A stretch of DNA of 64,000 nt from Chthoniobacterales bacterium (GTDB lineage Bacteria > Verrucomicrobiota > Verrucomicrobiia > Chthoniobacterales > DASVRZ01): positions 146,915 through 210,914 of the forward strand of contig JBDSQB010000017.1 of NCBI GenBank assembly GCA_039930045.1, given 5' to 3'. Both the position numbers and the translations under genes were made by a program. Numbering within the stretch: position 1 is the first letter of the stretch; every line of letters begins with the position of its first letter. The notes beneath the pieces were generated by a model. The model had not been told where the DNA came from and did not search any database. It saw nothing but the letters and a program-made list of their open reading frames with translations. Positions 63,021 to 64,000 of this stretch are shown here, in pieces.

Positions 63021-63845
63021 ATGCGAAGCAATACCATACACATCGTAGCAGGCCGCGCGGAACGCCATTACTGGGGAGATCTCTGGCGTTTTCGTGAGTT
63101 GCTCGCCTTTCTGGCCTGGCGCGATATTTTGGTCCGCTACAAACAGACTGTTATCGGCCTCCTCTGGGCGATTCTTCGCCCAGTGCTCACCACCGTTGTA
63201 TTCGTGTTTGTTTTCAGCAAACTGGCCAAAATGCCTTCCAACGGAGTGCCTTATCCCCTGCTCGTTTTCTCCGCCATGCTGCCTTGGCAATTCTTCGCCT
63301 CTGCCCTTTCAGAGGCCAGTAACAGCCTGATCGGCAACGCCAATCTTGTTTCCAAGATTTACTTTCCTCGCCTGATTGTGCCCACAAGCTCCGTCATCGT
63401 GGCCTTTGTCGATTTCCTCATCTCCTGCGCCATTCTGGCAGTGATGATGATCTACTACCAATTCACACCCACCTGGCACATTCTGCTGCTGCCGGTGTTC
63501 ACATTCATTGCTTTCATAGCTGCGTTTGGTGCGGGCATTTGGCTGGCCGCACTCAATGTGGAATACCGCGATTTTCGTTACGTCATCCCCTTCATTGTGC
63601 AGTTCGGACTGTATGTCTCACCAGTGGGATTCAGCAGCATCGTCGTTCCCGAGAAATGGCGACTGCTTTATTCGTTGAATCCCATGGTGGGGGTTATTGA
63701 AGGCTTCCGTTTCTGTGTAACTGGCTCCAAAACAGCCATTTATCTTCCCGGTTTTGCGTTATCCATGGGAGTGGTGCTGGCTGTGGCAGTGAGCGGAATT
63801 TGGTATTTTCGTAAAACAGAACGTGCTTTTGCCGATGTTATCTGA
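63021..63845 (+). CDS. ABC-2-type polysaccharide export permease (Wzm-like)
   Basis: A 274-residue permease with six membrane segments. N-terminal [22 protein letters not shown] and [25 protein letters not shown] are hallmarks of the TagG/Wzm type. [20 protein letters not shown] and a C-terminal GVIEGFRFC stretch are also conserved. It exports a lipid-linked polysaccharide with an ATPase partner. That partner appears to begin at 63835, overlapping this gene by 11 bases. Confidence 0.92.
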   Translation: MRSNTIHIVAGRAERHYWGDLWRFRELLAFLAWRDILVRYKQTVIGLLWAILRPVLTTVVFVFVFSKLAKMPSNGVPYPLLVFSAMLPWQFFASALSEASNSLIGNANLVSKIYFPRLIVPTSSVIVAFVDFLISCAILAVMMIYYQFTPTWHILLLPVFTFIAFIAAFGAGIWLAALNVEYRDFRYVIPFIVQFGLYVSPVGFSSIVVPEKWRLLYSLNPMVGVIEGFRFCVTGSKTAIYLPGFALSMGVVLAVAVSGIWYFRKTERAFADVI

Positions 63846-64000
63846 ACACGCCACTATCAGGGCAACCGACTTCCCCCAACGGGCAACCGACTTCCCCCAA
63901 CGGGCAACCGACTTCCCCCAACGGGCAACCGACTTCCCCCAACGGGCAACCGACTTCCCCCAACGGGCAACCGACTTCCCCCAACGGGCAACCGACTTCC
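63835..64000 (+). CDS. start of a probable ABC-transporter ATPase, partial, running into a tandem repeat
   Basis: An ATG at 63835 overlaps the permease stop. The frame opens with [12 protein letters not shown], similar to the first residues of Wzt-type ATPases, then enters the 21-bp repeat and reads the heptapeptide ATDFPQR again and again until the window ends. No Walker motif is reached. The reading is plausible because ATPase genes usually follow Wzm genes directly, but the repeat makes the N-terminus unusual. It could also be a short dead-end frame beside a non-coding repeat. Confidence 0.45.
   Translation, partial: MLSEHATIRATDFPQRATDFPQRATDFPQRATDFPQRATDFPQRATDFPQRATDF
63860..64000 (+). 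repeat. perfect 21-bp tandem repeat, six units plus 15 bases, truncated by the window
   Basis: Identical 21-base units start at 63860, 63881, 63902, 63923, 63944 and 63965, and the seventh begins at 63986. Each unit begins GGGCAACCGACTTCC. No base differs between copies. Since 21 is divisible by three and the unit has no stop codon in any of the six frames, every frame stays open across the array. Total length is unknown because it continues past the window. Confidence 0.97.

Overview
The window looks like a chromosome segment of a moderately GC-rich member of the Verrucomicrobiota (soil or freshwater type). This is inferred from gene content, not from a marker gene: a complete alternative complex III operon joined to cbb3-like subunits, a PEP-CTERM protein with autotransporter-type beta-strand repeats, GH88/uronate catabolism, many ATGA-coupled genes and several lineage-type hypothetical proteins. 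No rRNA, tRNA, transposase, prophage or CRISPR array was recognised. One structural RNA, RNase P RNA, is present and easily missed.

Layout. 1-6297: a uronate/KDG catabolic cluster (end of a probable transporter, SDR, GH88 hydrolase, cupin, Gfo/Idh oxidoreductase, KDPG aldolase, secreted protein, KDG kinase). 6616-9704: a small helical protein, a degenerate 22-bp tandem array and a PEP-CTERM surface protein. 9826-12269: a hybrid sensor kinase and an alpha/beta hydrolase. 12298-23439 (minus): actABCDEF, a small membrane protein, then ccoN-like, ccoO-like and ccoP-like genes. The ccoN-like protein has lost nearly all heme/copper ligands. 23774-33430: mixed housekeeping and hypotheticals (Mpv17-like protein, DUF456 protein, rnpB, coiled-coil protein, transaldolase, RdgB, LeuS, a periplasmic Spy-like protein with a probable anti-sigma-type partner).

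33604-39938: glycan genes (a degenerate sulfotransferase-like protein, two glycosyltransferase-like proteins and a 1059-residue sulfotransferase-GT2-GT4 fusion). 39995-46401: two hypotheticals, a three-gene signalling module (receiver-DUF4388, roadblock-like, ChpT-like), an RpoD-family sigma factor, a small protein ending in a sliding-clamp motif, and an alkaline-phosphatase homologue without its catalytic residues. 46496-52360: GpmI, a sensor kinase, MsrQ/MsrP and two unrecognised genes.

52452-64000: a surface-polysaccharide locus (three GT2 enzymes, an SGNH-like/MBOAT O-acylation pair, two epimerases, a methyltransferase, a GT39-type membrane enzyme, a Wzy/ligase-like protein, an ABC-2 export permease and the beginning of a probable ABC ATPase). 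That last frame runs into a perfect 21-bp tandem repeat that continues past the window edge.

The observations most worth a second look are the metal-ligand-depleted CcoN beside complex III, the catalytically dead PhoA homologue, the repeat inside the putative ABC ATPase start, the 42-bp minisatellite with a second diverged copy about 19 kb away, and the receiver/roadblock/ChpT-like module.
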